NCBI GenBank assembly: GCA_046349935.1
Contig: JAXMBK010000013.1
Span: 173,659-237,658 of the forward strand
Source: CAIXSC01 sp046349935
GTDB taxonomy: Bacteria; Planctomycetota; Planctomycetia; Pirellulales; Pirellulaceae
DNA: 64,000 nucleotides
Direction of reading: 5' to 3'
Part shown: positions 8,019 to 14,491 of the stretch, piece by piece
Layout of the letters: each line of letters opens with the position of its first letter
Numbering within the stretch: the stretch's first letter is position 1
Program-made: the position numbers and the translations under genes
Notes under the pieces: model-generated
Databases searched by the model: none
Told to the model about the DNA's origin: nothing
The model's input: the letters and a program-made list of their open reading frames with translations, nothing else

Positions 8019-8539
8019 ATGACGTCCTGAAAGCCCCGGTCAACGGCGAATTGTAGCGATGCGCAACCGAAGGATTCAACGGAAGACGACAAGAAGTGGC
8101 GGAATGAACTGAAAGAGGCAAAGCCGCGAGTCACGTTCCCGAAAGGATCTGCGAGCGATGAAGCCCCGACGATCGCTTGAGCATTGCACGGTACGGGAGT
8201 GAGCAAAGCGTGGTTTTGGACAGGCGAGCCGTCGAGGTGGCGGATCGTTCGCGGTTGCGGCTTCTGGCTTGGGCAGCGATTGGAGCGACTCGCTGTTTCG
8301 AGCAAGGAGCATCCATCCAGAGGAGAATACCCCGGGGCGATGACAGCGGAGAACGCAAGGACGCTGCATGCAAAGCGACGCCATCAATCTTCGATACTGC
8401 GCACGCCATTCAGCCGTTCGGCACGACCCGGCAACGAGCCGCTTCGAAGTGCTTGTATGCAGATAGCGAACAGCAGCGTTCGGTGTGGCGCCGTGAGTGC
8501 GTGTGGCGGTGGGCGCTTCCAAGGCGTGTTGCCAGTCAT
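8019..8539 (-). other. Cassette A3 (paralogous family A)
   Basis: Closest relative of A1 (2151-2671). It retains the 51-codon ORF at its 5' end; the remaining 350 bp carry no frame shared with A1. Confidence 0.7.
8384..8539 (-). CDS. Short conserved cassette ORF, 51 aa (family A, copy 2)
   Basis: Encodes 51 residues starting MTGNTPWKRPPPHALTA and ending GVRSIED, with ATG directly behind the attC box GTTCGCC of attC site 13. It is collinear with the A1 copy, with the same length and stop. It is arginine- and proline-rich with a short hydrophobic stretch (TLLFAICI). No known family. See the A1 entry for the argument that this is a conserved micro-protein or a truncated gene start. Confidence 0.4.
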   Translation of the reverse strand: MTGNTPWKRPPPHALTAPHRTLLFAICIQALRSGSLPGRAERLNGVRSIED

Positions 8540-8630
8540 GGCGAACGACGGCGGTAACCCGGCGGCGGCCAGAAACCGTTGTTTTCAAAATCCGCCCGAA
8601 CCGCCGCTCGGGTTCACCGCTTTGTTCGAC
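8540..8630 (-). repeat. attC site 13
   Basis: Boxes GGCGAAC and GTTCGAC with arms GGTAACCCGGCGGCGG and CCGCCGCTCGGGTTCACC. Confidence 0.85.
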
Positions 8631-9146
8631 ATGACGTGCTAAAAGCCGCCGCCACAGGCGAATTGTAGCGAGGCGTCACCGCAAGATTCAACAGAAAAAG
8701 GCTTTCCGAGTTGGTGTGAACCGAAGTAACCAGAGAAACCTGACCGCGAACTGCTGCGGGAACGGAGGCAGTAGGTTCCCGTGGTTGGAAGATCACGCGG
8801 CGAAGCAATGAGGTTCACGCTTATCGAGGAAGAAGGACCGGTATAGCCGCCAAACGTTCATGCTGGCGGCATGCATGATTGATGCCAAGCAGAGCACGCC
8901 GCGTTGCCTTCGAGAACATCTTTCTGAAGGGAGGCATTCAAAGAGGCTTTTGCGAGGGCCAACACTCGCGAGCCATTCGAAGACACGAGCACGATCAACG
9001 GTCAGGCGTTCACGATCCAGCGTTTCCGTTCGGCGCGGTAGCGATGTGCTTCAGAACACATGTACTTGAGCAGCGGCCGGCAGCGTTCGATTTGACGCCG
9101 CGAGGGAATGCGACGGTGGGCGCTTCCACGGCGTGTTGTCAGTCAT
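8631..9146 (-). other. Cassette B1 (paralogous family B)
   Basis: Aligns with 9828-10342: shared stretches include CGTTCACGATCCAGCGTTTC and GCGATGTGCTTC near the 5' end, and GGCGAATTGTAGCGAGGCG near the attC. Only the 31-codon ORF at the 5' end is conserved. Confidence 0.7.
9051..9146 (-). CDS. Short conserved cassette ORF, 31 aa (family B, copy 1)
   Basis: Encodes MTDNTPWKRPPSHSLAA and continues to a TGA after 31 codons, ending QVHVF. The B2 copy (10247-10342) has the same length and differs at only four residues. The first 22 residues are clearly homologous to the 51-residue family A ORFs. The ATG touches the attC end box GTTCGCC, and there is no Shine-Dalgarno sequence. Confidence 0.4.
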   Translation of the reverse strand: MTDNTPWKRPPSHSLAASNRTLPAAAQVHVF

Positions 9147-9236
9147 GGCGAACGACAGCAATCACCGGGCCGCGACAAGTGATTATCCATGTGAACACGC
9201 CCGGTCTCGCGGCTCCGGTGCATTGCATTGTTATGC
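9147..9236 (-). repeat. attC site 14
   Basis: Boxes GGCGAAC and GTTATGC with arms ATCACCGGGCCGCGA and TCGCGGCTCCGGTGCAT (GGCTCCGGT subtype). Confidence 0.75.
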
Positions 9237-9736
9237 CCTGTCTTCTTCTGCTGGCAGCTATTGAAGGCCAGGATGTGCGAACCGAGCTTTGGCAGTGCGA
9301 TCGGCTTCGCCATCAGCCAAGCCAAACATCACGCGCGATTGACACGGCCGCACGAGTCAACTTGAACCGGATTATCGCGGCCCCGAGCGCAGCGTGCAAT
9401 CCGGAAATAGTCGATCCGCCAGGAAAGGGAATCGCATCAACGGAACCAAGCATTGGAACGGGGAGACACGCATGCTGGGCCACGCGACATTGACGTAAAC
9501 CATGCTTAGTTCGGAATCAGACCGATGCTCCCTTGACCGAGATCAACCGCCGCACGGTTATCTTTGGACCGGCAATGCTGGGAATCGCCAATCCCGACTA
9601 GCGATCGGCAGCCAAGATGGAATGACGTGCGGCATTTTTTGAGGACGCGTGCAGCGAATTCACGCCGAAACGCATGTTCTCGAGCAGCGGCTGGAAGCGT
9701 TACGGCATGAAGCGAATTGCCGTTACGAGGTCACCC
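9237..9736 (-). other. Cassette E2 (paralogous family E)
   Basis: Diverged copy of E1. It carries a different attC subtype from E1 on its 3' side, the only family where body and attC type do not match, which hints at a recombination event. No supported gene. Confidence 0.5.
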
Positions 9737-9827
9737 GCATAACGACTGCGGTAACCCGGCGGCGGCCAGTAACCGTTGCTTTTCAATTCCGCCCGAACCG
9801 CCGCTCGGGTTCACCGCTTTGTTCGAC
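9737..9827 (-). repeat. attC site 15
   Basis: Boxes GCATAAC and GTTCGAC with the common GGTAACCCGGCGGCGG and CCGCCGCTCGGGTTCACC arms. Confidence 0.85.
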
Positions 9828-10342
9828 ATGACGTCCCGGAAACCCAGGCCACGGGCGAATTGTAGCGAGGCGGTACCACCCGATTCAACAGAGAACGGTT
9901 GGCCAAGTTGGCGTGATCCGAAGGAGTCGGCGGCAGCTGAGCAGGAGTAAACGGGCCCCTGGCGCGGTAGGTAGCCATTTTGGATGCGCATACGGCGAAG
10001 CGGCAGGACGGATGCTGACTGGGGGAGGATTACCGATCGAGCCGCCAGACGTTGATGGTGGCGGCATGCATTCTTGGTGCCGAAATGGCATACGCCCTTT
10101 TCCCTTTGGGAGCATCATTCTGCACGAAGACATTCGGTAATGCCTCGGCAAGGGCCAGCACTCACGAGGCATTCAAGGACGCAACATCGATCATCGGTCA
10201 AGCGTTCACGATCCAGCGTTTCCATCCGGTTCGGTAGCGATGTGCTTCAAAACACATGTACTTGAGCAGCGGCCGGCAGCGTTCGATTTGGCGACGCGAG
10301 AGCATGCGACGGTGGGCGCTTCCAGGACGTGTTGTCAGTCAT
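9828..10342 (-). other. Cassette B2 (paralogous family B)
   Basis: Second copy of family B, about 515 bp. It keeps the 31-codon ORF; the rest shows no conserved frame. Confidence 0.7.
10247..10342 (-). CDS. Short conserved cassette ORF, 31 aa (family B, copy 2)
   Basis: Encodes MTDNTSWKRPPSHALAS and ends QVHVF after 31 codons, matching B1 in length and stop. The ATG immediately follows the GTTCGCC end of attC site 16. Function is unknown; the conserved stop shared with B1 is the main support. Confidence 0.4.
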   Translation of the reverse strand: MTDNTSWKRPPSHALASPNRTLPAAAQVHVF

Positions 10343-10434
10343 GGCGAACGCCACCGTTCACCGGGCCGCGGCGAACGACATTCGATTTTGGAACCCGCGC
10401 GGCCCGCGGCTCCGTGTGCAACGGTTTGTTACGT
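10343..10434 (-). repeat. attC site 16
   Basis: Boxes GGCGAAC and GTTACGT with arms TTCACCGGGCCGCGGCG and CGCGCGGCCCGCGGCTCCG. The TAA stop of the adjacent gene is formed by the GTTA of the outer box. Confidence 0.8.
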
Positions 10435-11163
10435 TGATTTTATGGTATCGGCAGTGCCGCGAATGGCAGGGCCACAGTTTGCGGGGAGATTGCCGACCAG
10501 CATGTCGGCCGCGAGTTTCGCGTCACCGGTGCCGATAAGCTTACCGTATGCATCTCGAACATTGTAATGGCCATTCTCGATTGGCTCGATATGCGGAGTG
10601 TCTCTTGTGTAGGGATATCCAGTGCACCTACTGAAACACAATCGATTTAGGCTCGTAAATGGAAACAACTGCCTGAGTTCGAAGCGAGTTGCAGCCTCGG
10701 CTACAATTGATTCCAGTTCTGGGTAACCGATGTCTTTCAAGTAGAGCTTCCAACGATCTTCGACTTCCGTTTGCTGGTCGAATGATTCGGCAAAGTCGGC
10801 AAGCGTTACAAAGCTGAATTGTTTGAGTGCCGATATTGCACACTCCTCTGCGACCCAGCAGTGGATTGCATGGGCGATTCCGGACAAATCACTCGTTGAC
10901 CCGTTTGCGAAATTGACGCCATCACGCCAGAAGTCATTGAGAAAGAGACGCCTTTCCGCAGCGATGTAGACCTGCGAAGCTCGAACACCGCGTTGGACTC
11001 GGGCATAGGCCACGAACCGGTGCTCTTGAGGTAAGTCCGTAACGCTGAGGTCGGACGCGATCGATCGCAACGCGATTTGTAGTGCAGGGGCAAGACCGCC
11101 AGCATCGACGACATCCGGGTAGAGTCGTCCAGCGTCATCTGATGGTGTGGAGAGTCTTGCCAT
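10429..11163 (-). CDS. Hypothetical cassette protein, 244 aa
   Basis: The chosen start is ATG 11161-11163 (MARLSTPSDDAGRLYPD); a longer frame would begin inside attC site 17. The ATG lies 5 bases behind the attC end box. The product is 244 residues, soluble-looking, with no signal peptide, and ends RGTADTIKST. Its stop codon (10429-10431) is inside attC site 16, a typical cassette arrangement. Segments such as CWVAEECAISALKQFSFV suggest a helical core, but I recognise no family. It is one of the few long intact cassette genes. Confidence 0.7.
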   Translation of the reverse strand: MARLSTPSDDAGRLYPDVVDAGGLAPALQIALRSIASDLSVTDLPQEHRFVAYARVQRGVRASQVYIAAERRLFLNDFWRDGVNFANGSTSDLSGIAHAIHCWVAEECAISALKQFSFVTLADFAESFDQQTEVEDRWKLYLKDIGYPELESIVAEAATRFELRQLFPFTSLNRLCFSRCTGYPYTRDTPHIEPIENGHYNVRDAYGKLIGTGDAKLAADMLVGNLPANCGPAIRGTADTIKST

Positions 11164-11167
11164 TTCA

Positions 11168-11258
11168 ACGTAACGATACGCATCACCCGGCCGCCGAGGT
11201 GAGTCAGGAACTGGAATGTCGATCCGACGGGCGGCTCGGGTGGATGCAGTTGTTAGTA
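11168..11258 (-). repeat. attC site 17
   Basis: Boxes ACGTAAC and GTTAGTA with arms CATCACCCGGCCGCCGAGGTG and CGGGCGGCTCGGGTGGATG (family D subtype). Confidence 0.8.
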
Positions 11259-11754
11259 GGGACGATCCAACAGGCCGCATTCACGCCCGGATTGTATTCC
11301 GCGAGACCGAGGGAATTCAACGGCAACTCGCTCGCCATTCGGCGGGACGTTCTTTCCGAGTTGCCAGGAGCCTGGAGACAGGCCGACAGCTGAAGTGAGA
11401 AGCGGAGTCCAGCCTGGCAGCGCCGATCAGCTGTGAATTCGACGAAGTTGGCGTACCGAAACTCGAAGCCCTTCTCCGTAACGGCGAGCCAGTTGTGGTG
11501 GGCTGGCCTTGATCGTCGCACAGAATTGAAGTGGCTGCGAAGCTGGCGAAGCGAAAGAGGGAACCAGCGCTCCTGAATCGCAAGTGGACGAAAGCGAGGC
11601 GCCCCTAGCCTCGCCTGTTCAAGTGGCAGACATCGAACTTGAGACAAGGCCGCAGCTCAAATGCTTGCCACTGCGCGTGCCGCTGGCAGCTTTTCGTTTA
11701 GCGCCGCAACAGCCCTTCGGCGTCATTGCCCTGGAGACAGATCGTACTCGTCCC
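11259..11754 (-). other. Cassette D3 (paralogous family D)
   Basis: Most similar to D2. Its 5' end encodes an ICLQGNDAEG version of the D2 start (MISRQGNDAEG), followed by an early stop. No intact gene. Confidence 0.6.
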
Positions 11755-11845
11755 GTCTAACGCTACGGTTAACCGGGCCGCGGCCAACAAACGTTGATTT
11801 GAGAAACCGTCGGTCCCGCGGCTCCGGTTGAACCGATTGTTAGGC
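11755..11845 (-). repeat. attC site 18
   Basis: Boxes GTCTAAC and GTTAGGC, the best match in the array to the general attC consensus (RYYYAAC and GTTRRRY). Arms are GGTTAACCGGGCCGCGG and CCGCGGCTCCGGTTGAACC. The stop of the adjacent membrane-protein gene lies in the GTTAGGC box. Confidence 0.9.
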
Positions 11846-12214
11846 CCGTGCTCGGATTGAGTGACCAACTCCTGTTACGATTGTCACCAGTAGAACCTCA
11901 ACCAAGACCAAGAAAATCAATGCCGGAAACCACGCAATCCATCCTGCGATCATTCCAACCGATCCGGCACCAGCAATTGCCGCGACGATAGGAGAATAAG
12001 ACGCACTTTGTTCAATGAGTGCACGTCGAAAAACGAGATAAACATTACAGAGAACGATTGCCATTGCGACAACCGCCAAAAAATAGGCAAAGAACAAACG
12101 ATAGCCGTCGGGCAGTGTGGGCGCGATTAGACCAAGAAGGCCCAAAGTTGCTAACGGACACAATATGTAGCCGAGCAGAAGGCAAATGGCGTTGTAAACG
12201 CTGCAACCAAGCAT
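11840..12214 (-). CDS. Small cassette-borne integral membrane protein, 124 aa
   Basis: The start is placed at the ATG at 12212-12214 (MLGCSVYNAICLLLGYIL) because the longer frame begins within attC site 19. Four hydrophobic segments are visible (ICLLLGYILCPLATLGLL, LFFAYFLAVVAMAIVLC, IVAAIAGAGSVGMIAGWI, LIFLVLVEVLLVTIV), predicting a four-helix membrane protein. The TAA stop is the GTTA of attC site 18. Multi-pass membrane proteins of unknown role are a recurrent cassette cargo in this array (compare 1-309 and 404-838). No family is recognised. Confidence 0.75.
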   Translation of the reverse strand: MLGCSVYNAICLLLGYILCPLATLGLLGLIAPTLPDGYRLFFAYFLAVVAMAIVLCNVYLVFRRALIEQSASYSPIVAAIAGAGSVGMIAGWIAWFPALIFLVLVEVLLVTIVTGVGHSIRARA

Positions 12215-12231
12215 GGCCTGCTCCGAAAGAG

Positions 12232-12322
12232 GCCTAACGCTCACATTCACCGGGCCGCGGCGAATGACTTTACACTTGCGAAGCCGTGCGGCCCGCGGCT
12301 CCGGTGCAATGTGTTGTTCGGC
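12232..12322 (-). repeat. attC site 19 (closest to intI)
   Basis: Boxes GCCTAAC and GTTCGGC with arms CATTCACCGGGCCGCGGCG and GCGGCCCGCGGCTCCGGTG. It closes the first cassette. Confidence 0.9.
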
Positions 12323-12329
12323 GGCCGCT

Positions 12330-12701
12330 TTACTCAGACAATTCGGATATCTCGCTATCCGTTAAACAACGCAACACTACGGCGACGGGAGTTTCGCGAT
12401 CGTGTTGTTCCATCGCTATACAAACCGTCTTGCCCTCAATTGCCCAACATACAGCCCGAATGGCTTCTGGATACCAGCTTGAGATTTCGTCCCGAGATGC
12501 AGTTTCCGTCTTTGCGGGCGGGCCGAGTAATTGCAACAAAGTCGCTAGGCGACGTTCGTAGTGTTTGCCCAATTCGTCCATTGCCTCGGCAACGGAGGTG
12601 GACGATTCATCATCGAACCATCCGGACGCCTCGAAGTATACGGGCTGCGAACCAGGCGTCGAATCCAATAGCTCTTCCAGAACTTGTTTCATAGCGTTCA
12701 T
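12330..12701 (-). CDS. First cassette gene, hypothetical protein, 123 aa
   Basis: This is the cassette nearest the integrase and promoter, hence the one expected to be best expressed. The start is ATG 12699-12701 (MNAMKQVLEELLDS); a second ATG three codons on is an alternative, and the TTG further up is part of the attI/cassette junction. The acidic, soluble product of about 123 residues contains helical segments (VAEAMDELGKHYERRL) and EAIRAVCWAIEGKTVCIAME. It has no signal peptide or membrane span. The stop is 7 bases from attC site 19. No recognised family. Confidence 0.7.
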   Translation of the reverse strand: MNAMKQVLEELLDSTPGSQPVYFEASGWFDDESSTSVAEAMDELGKHYERRLATLLQLLGPPAKTETASRDEISSWYPEAIRAVCWAIEGKTVCIAMEQHDRETPVAVVLRCLTDSEISELSE

Positions 12702-12713
12702 ACGTGATCTTTC

Positions 12714-12795
12714 GCCGAACAATTTATTCTACCGACGAGGTTCCGCGCCGCATCGGCGGTAATTTCAGCCTCTCGCGTTCACGCGGCCCTGATTG
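12714..12795 (-). other. attI-like recombination site
   Basis: The box GTTCGGC (minus strand, 12714-12720) ends the sequence between integrase and first cassette and has no palindromic partner on the integrase side, as expected for attI rather than attC. The flanking 75 bp toward intI would hold the integrase binding sites. The exact inner limits cannot be seen. Confidence 0.6.
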
Positions 12796-12846
12796 GGGCG
12801 GGTGGAAGGCGAGTGGTAGGAAGGGAAAACTTCCATGTAAGCGGAG

Positions 12847-12876
12847 ATTGTAGGCGCGCAAAGAGAATCAAGTCAA
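12847..12876 (-). promoter_or_regulatory. Candidate cassette promoter Pc
   Basis: On the minus strand TTGACT (12871-12876) and TACAAT (12847-12852) are separated by 18 bp, a near-consensus sigma-70-type promoter directed at the cassettes. Transcription would start near 12840 and cross attI into the first cassette gene, leaving about 140 nt of leader. Confidence 0.7.
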
Positions 12877-13123
12877 CAAATCCTGGGAATGGGCGGGCTT
12901 GTTGGGCGGCGGAACCGTGAGCGATTCGGGCGAGGAGTTCGACGGAAGGGAAGGCGGAAGCGGTGGGGGCGAGACGCGGATAGGGGGATTTCGGGCCGCA
13001 AGGGGGGCGAAAGGCGGAGGCGAGTCGCTGGCAGCAGAGCACCGCTCGAAGGACTCGCTGATGCCCGCCCGGACTGTCATGGTGCTCACAACAGAACGGA
13101 CGTAAACATTTTTCTCATGTCGC

Positions 13124-13150
13124 TTGCCAGAACGTGGACGCGTGTATAGT
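13124..13150 (+). promoter_or_regulatory. Weak candidate intI promoter
   Basis: TTGCCA (13124-13129) and TATAGT (13145-13150) with a short 15-bp spacer lie about 180 bp before the integrase start. The -10 box is good; the spacing is poor. No clear LexA-type operator is seen. Confidence 0.35.
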
Positions 13151-13328
13151 ATTCCGCCGGGCGAATGAAACGGCTGCAACGATTCTGGGTGGGACCGCCG
13201 GAAAACTGCCCGAGAGGGTCGCACGCTCTTTCGCGGCGAACTCGCGTCGAACTCGCGGCCTAGGGACGCGGGCTCCAGGCACGCGGGCTCCAACGTTCGG
13301 ATGCATTGCCATAGCCATGGAGGCTGCG

Positions 13329-14432
13329 ATGGTCACTCCACACTTTGACGCGCACCCGCCGACGTCGTCGGCTGGCGACGAAAGATCGACATCGAACTCG
13401 CCTGCTCCGTCGCCCTCATCGCACTCGTCGCCCCTGCCTTCCACGCCGCCCCTGCCTCCCACGCCGCCCAAACCGCGGTTGCTCGATCAAGTGCGCGACA
13501 AATGTCGCGTCCTCCACCTGTCAAAACGGACCGAAACCGCGTACGTCGGCTGGATTCGCCGCTTCATCCTGTTCCATCAGAAACGCCATCCGCTCGAAAT
13601 GGGCGCACCGGAAGTCGAGGCGTTTCTCACCCACCTCGCCGTGCAAGGAAAAGTGGCCGCCAGCACCCAAAACCAGGCCCTCGCCGGACTCCTCTTCCTC
13701 TATCGCGACGTCCTCGGAATCCAACTTCCGCTGGTCGATGCCGTCCGCGCGAAAAAGCCCAAGCGACTCCCCGTCGTCCTCTCCGTCGACGAAGTGCGCG
13801 ACGTCCTCGGACGCGTGCCCCGCGATCCCGTGCGACTCGTCCTCGAACTGCTCTACGGTACCGGCATGCGGCTACTCGAAGGCTGCCGACTCCGCATCAA
13901 AGACATCGACTTCGAACGAGGTCAAATCGTCGTCCGGGAAGGCAAAGGGGACAAAGACCGCGCCGTCCCCCTCCCCCGCCGACTCGTCCGCCGCCTGCAC
14001 GAACAAATCGAACGCGTCCGAGAACTACACAAAGTCGACGTCCAAAACGGGCACGGACACGTCTGGCTCCCCTACGCGCTCGAAGTCAAATACCCCAACG
14101 CCAGCCGCGAACTCGGCTGGCAATACCTCTTTCCCTCCCACCAACTCAGCCGCGACCCGCGCAACCCCGACGCCCCCATCCGCCGCCATCACCTCGACGA
14201 ATCCACCATCCAAAAAGCACTCCGCGCCGCCGTCCGCGCATCGCACCTCGACAAAAAGGTCTGCTGCCACACCCTCCGACACAGCTTCGCGACCCACCTG
14301 CTCGAAGCGGGCGCCGATATCCGCACCGTCCAAGAACTACTCGGACACGCGGACGTCGCCACGACGCAAATCTATACCCACGTCCTACAACGCGGCGCCT
14401 GCGGCGTCTGCAGCCCGCTCGATCGACTCTAA
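13329..14432 (+). CDS. intI: Integron integrase (tyrosine recombinase IntI)
   Basis: IntI catalyses recombination between attI and single-stranded attC hairpins to insert and excise cassettes. From ATG 13329 (GGAGG five bases upstream) the protein has 367 residues. The catalytic set is visible: Arg181 in GTGMRLLEG, His314 and Arg317 in HTLRHSFATHLL, His340 in LLGHADV and the nucleophile Tyr349 in IYTHVLQ. The integron-specific insertion between the second and third catalytic motifs is present (ASRELGWQYLFPS and DESTIQKALRAA), separating it from XerC/D. The C-terminus GVCSPLDRL is also IntI-like. Unusual is a Ser/Pro-rich N-terminal tail of about 45 residues. The gene reads away from the array. 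Confidence 0.95.
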   Translation: MVTPHFDAHPPTSSAGDERSTSNSPAPSPSSHSSPLPSTPPLPPTPPKPRLLDQVRDKCRVLHLSKRTETAYVGWIRRFILFHQKRHPLEMGAPEVEAFLTHLAVQGKVAASTQNQALAGLLFLYRDVLGIQLPLVDAVRAKKPKRLPVVLSVDEVRDVLGRVPRDPVRLVLELLYGTGMRLLEGCRLRIKDIDFERGQIVVREGKGDKDRAVPLPRRLVRRLHEQIERVRELHKVDVQNGHGHVWLPYALEVKYPNASRELGWQYLFPSHQLSRDPRNPDAPIRRHHLDESTIQKALRAAVRASHLDKKVCCHTLRHSFATHLLEAGADIRTVQELLGHADVATTQIYTHVLQRGACGVCSPLDRL

Positions 14433-14491
14433 ATCAATGGCCGCATCAATACGGCTGATGCAAGCCATGAGCAAGCTCGACGCGGCGACCA

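Larger units (their letters stand above)
1..14432. mobile_element. Chromosomal integron: intI, attI region and cassette array
   Basis: The element consists of an integron integrase at 13329-14432 (+), a promoter/attI region at about 12714-12876, and an array of 19 attC-like palindromes with about 20 cassettes running left to the window edge. All recognisable cassette genes are on the minus strand, so they read away from intI, the standard integron layout. Each paralogous cassette family except E keeps the same type of palindrome on its left (3') side, which independently fixes the cassette polarity. The array is cut by the window start, so its full length is unknown. The palindromes, polarity and integrase are seen directly; activity is inferred. 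Confidence 0.9.

Noticed and set aside
7922..8305. Minus-strand frames ending in AVNPSGGSGG...LAAAGLPQS
   Set aside because: These residues are the translation of the attC palindrome itself and recur wherever this subtype occurs; they are not a protein family.
13081..13120. LexA-type operator before intI
   Set aside because: No convincing inverted CTG/CAG-type box; integrase control by SOS cannot be claimed here.
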